NCBI GenBank assembly: GCA_030684415.1
Contig: JAUXNL010000353.1
Coordinates: forward strand, 1 to 5,829
Direction of reading: 5' to 3'
DNA from: Moraxellaceae bacterium
Lineage (GTDB): Bacteria; Pseudomonadota; Gammaproteobacteria; Pseudomonadales; Moraxellaceae
DNA length: 5,829 nt
The notes beneath the pieces were generated by a model. That model ran no database searches, was not told where the DNA came from, and saw only the letters and a list, made by a program, of their open reading frames with translations. Each line of letters starts with the position of its first letter. Position 1 is the stretch's first letter. The position numbers and the translations under genes were made by a program. Shown here one piece after another: positions 4,236-5,829 of this stretch.

Positions 4236-5829
4236 ATGACAGACGTGTTCAGCAGCCGTGACATCCTGGGCCCCGAGGGCCGGCTCGCGGAGCATATCCC
4301 GGGCTTTCGCCCACGCGAAGCACAGCTTGCCATGAGTGATGCGGTAGGAGCCGCGCTCAGCGACAAGCGCATTCTCATGGTCGAGGCCGGCACAGGCACC
4401 GGCAAGACGTTTGCCTATCTGGCGCCGGCGTTGATGTCGGGCGAGAAAGTCATTGTTTCTACCGGCACACGCAATTTGCAGGATCAGCTTTTCCATCGTG
4501 ACTTGCCCACGGTGCTCGGTGGGCTCGGTATCTCTGTGCGAACGGCCTTGCTGAAAGGGCGCGCCAATTATCTGTGTCCCTATCGCTTGCAGATCCATCT
4601 GGAGGATGGCCGTTTCAGCAGCCAGCAAACCGTGCATGAGTTGCAGCGGGTGGCCGCGTGGGCCCCGACCACGCAGACCGGTGATATTGCCGAGCTGTCG
4701 GATTTGCCGGAAGACGCCAGTGTCTGGCCGCTGGTCACCAGTACGGCCGACAACTGTCTGGGGCAGGAGTGCCCGCTGCTGGAAGAGTGCCCCTTGGTGC
4801 GTGCCCGCAAAAAAGCCACAGAAGCCGATCTTGTCGTGGTGAATCACCATCTTTTCTTCGCCGACATCGCCATCAAGGAAGAAGGTTTCGGTGAGCTTTT
4901 GCCCGATGCCACTGCGATTGTATTTGACGAGGCACACCAGTTGCCGGAAGTGGCTTCCCTGTTTTTTGGTGAAAGCGTCTCGTCGCGGCAATTGCTGGAG
5001 CTGGCGCAGGATGCCGTTGGTGAAATGCTCCTGAGTGCTGGCGAGATGCGTTCCATTCTGGACGCCGCGACCCAGCTCGAAAACCGCGTCGCAGATCTGC
5101 GTATTGTCTTTGGTGACGAGTCCCGAAAGGGTATCTGGTCAGAGGTTTCCGGGCTTGAAAAAATGCCGGCGGCAATCGAGGCGGTCAAACTGGCGTTGGC
5201 GCATCTGGAGTCGTGTCTGGAAGCGGCGAGTGCTCGCAGCAAGGGGCTGGAGAGCGTGCATCGTCGTGCTGGCGATTTGCTGCCGCAATTCGAGAAGCTC
5301 ACGGGCGAGACCCCGGCCAGCCAGGTGCATTGGTTCGAGACCTTCAAGAAAGGCTTTGTCTTGCAATGGACGCCGCTGGATGTGGCCGCGCCTTTTCGTG
5401 ACATGGTGAATGGCCGGAAAGCCGCTTGGGTTTTTACCTCTGCAACCCTGGCCGTGCATGAAGACTTCCGGCATTTTTCCCAGCAGTTGGGTCTCGACGA
5501 CATGGAGACCTTGCAACTGCCCAGTCCGTTTGCCTACGAGAATCAGGCGCTGTTTTATGTGCCGCGTGGCTTGCCGGATACCAGTGATCCCGGGTACACG
5601 CGTGCGGTTCTCGAGGCCTCTTTGCCCGTGCTGGAGGCGAGCCGAGGGCGTGCATTTGTGCTGTTCACCAGTCACCGCGCCTTGAAAGAGGCCGCCGAGT
5701 GGTATCGCGGCCGTCTGGAATATCCGGTGTTTGTGCAGGGCACGATGGCCAAAGCAGAAGTGCTCAAGCGTTTTCGTGAGCATGGGAATGCCGTGCTGCT
5801 GGGCACAGGCAGCTTCTGGGAAGGGGTGG
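4236..5829 (+). CDS. yoaA: YoaA, DinG/XPD-family Fe-S DNA helicase, 3' end outside window
   Basis: YoaA is a superfamily 2 ATP-dependent 5'-3' DNA helicase. In E. coli it works with the polymerase III subunit HolC (chi) in repair at stalled forks. The frame is open from ATG 4236 to the right edge (531 codons). The E. coli protein has about 636 residues, so roughly 100 are missing, including motif VI (QGVGRLIR-type). Visible in order: PGFRPREAQ (22-30, Q-motif-like), Walker A EAGTGTGKT (50-58), STGTRNLQDQL (75-85), four cysteines C114, C174, C179 and C185 spaced to hold the [4Fe-4S] cluster, VVNHHLFFAD (201-210), DEAH (231-234), FTSATL (400-405), FTSH (477-480), and GTGSFWEGV (523-531) at the edge. 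It matches YoaA much better than DinG proper in the N-terminus and the FGELLP/DEAHQLPE region. Weak SD GGGA (4227-4230) lies 5 nt before the ATG. It is divergent from mobA with a 77-bp gap. Confidence 0.94.
   Translation, partial: MTDVFSSRDILGPEGRLAEHIPGFRPREAQLAMSDAVGAALSDKRILMVEAGTGTGKTFAYLAPALMSGEKVIVSTGTRNLQDQLFHRDLPTVLGGLGISVRTALLKGRANYLCPYRLQIHLEDGRFSSQQTVHELQRVAAWAPTTQTGDIAELSDLPEDASVWPLVTSTADNCLGQECPLLEECPLVRARKKATEADLVVVNHHLFFADIAIKEEGFGELLPDATAIVFDEAHQLPEVASLFFGESVSSRQLLELAQDAVGEMLLSAGEMRSILDAATQLENRVADLRIVFGDESRKGIWSEVSGLEKMPAAIEAVKLALAHLESCLEAASARSKGLESVHRRAGDLLPQFEKLTGETPASQVHWFETFKKGFVLQWTPLDVAAPFRDMVNGRKAAWVFTSATLAVHEDFRHFSQQLGLDDMETLQLPSPFAYENQALFYVPRGLPDTSDPGYTRAVLEASLPVLEASRGRAFVLFTSHRALKEAAEWYRGRLEYPVFVQGTMAKAEVLKRFREHGNAVLLGTGSFWEGV

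Noticed and set aside
4155..4991. 278-codon minus-strand open frame and other minus frames up to 5783
   Set aside because: They lie opposite yoaA, whose plus frame carries complete helicase motifs in order. The minus products have no recognisable domain.

Overview
The window looks like the chromosome of a gammaproteobacterium related to Pseudomonas, Alcanivorax or other marine oil-degrader-type lineages. The basis is the close match, from memory, of the adenylate kinase fragment, HemH, MobA and YoaA to that group's proteins, the moderate GC content, and an AlgP-like Lys/Ala-rich histone H1-type protein. The genus is inferred; no database search was possible.

Layout: (1) the 3' part of adk (+), cut by the left edge and closed by a very regular bidirectional-type terminator; (2) a gene-free stretch of about 480 bp (608-1089) containing a MITE-like element with imperfect 21-bp terminal inverted repeats (771-943), a further large stem-loop (940-1009) and a hairpin just ahead of the hemH ribosome binding site; (3) hemH (+), ferrochelatase, with its own terminator; (4) a T-rich gene-free region of about 500 bp (2145-2645) with inverted repeats, two minute SD-preceded ORFs and an SD-masking hairpin; (5) a Lys/Ala-rich histone H1-like DNA-binding protein with two AT-hook cores (+); (6) a strong A/T-flanked terminator shared by the convergent gene mobA (-), molybdenum cofactor guanylyltransferase; (7) divergently transcribed yoaA (+), a DinG/XPD-family iron-sulfur helicase that runs off the right edge. 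It is the largest gene here: an open frame from 4236 to the end with no stop inside the window.

The genes do not form one pathway. Each has its own terminator or divergent spacing, so this is a set of single housekeeping units: nucleotide balance (adk), last step of haem synthesis (hemH), nucleoid organisation (H1-like), Mo-cofactor maturation (mobA) and DNA repair at stalled forks (yoaA). I found no tRNA, rRNA, CRISPR array or intact transposase gene. I saw no convincing novel multi-gene system. The most interesting material is non-coding: the palindromic element before hemH and the structured leader of the histone-like gene.
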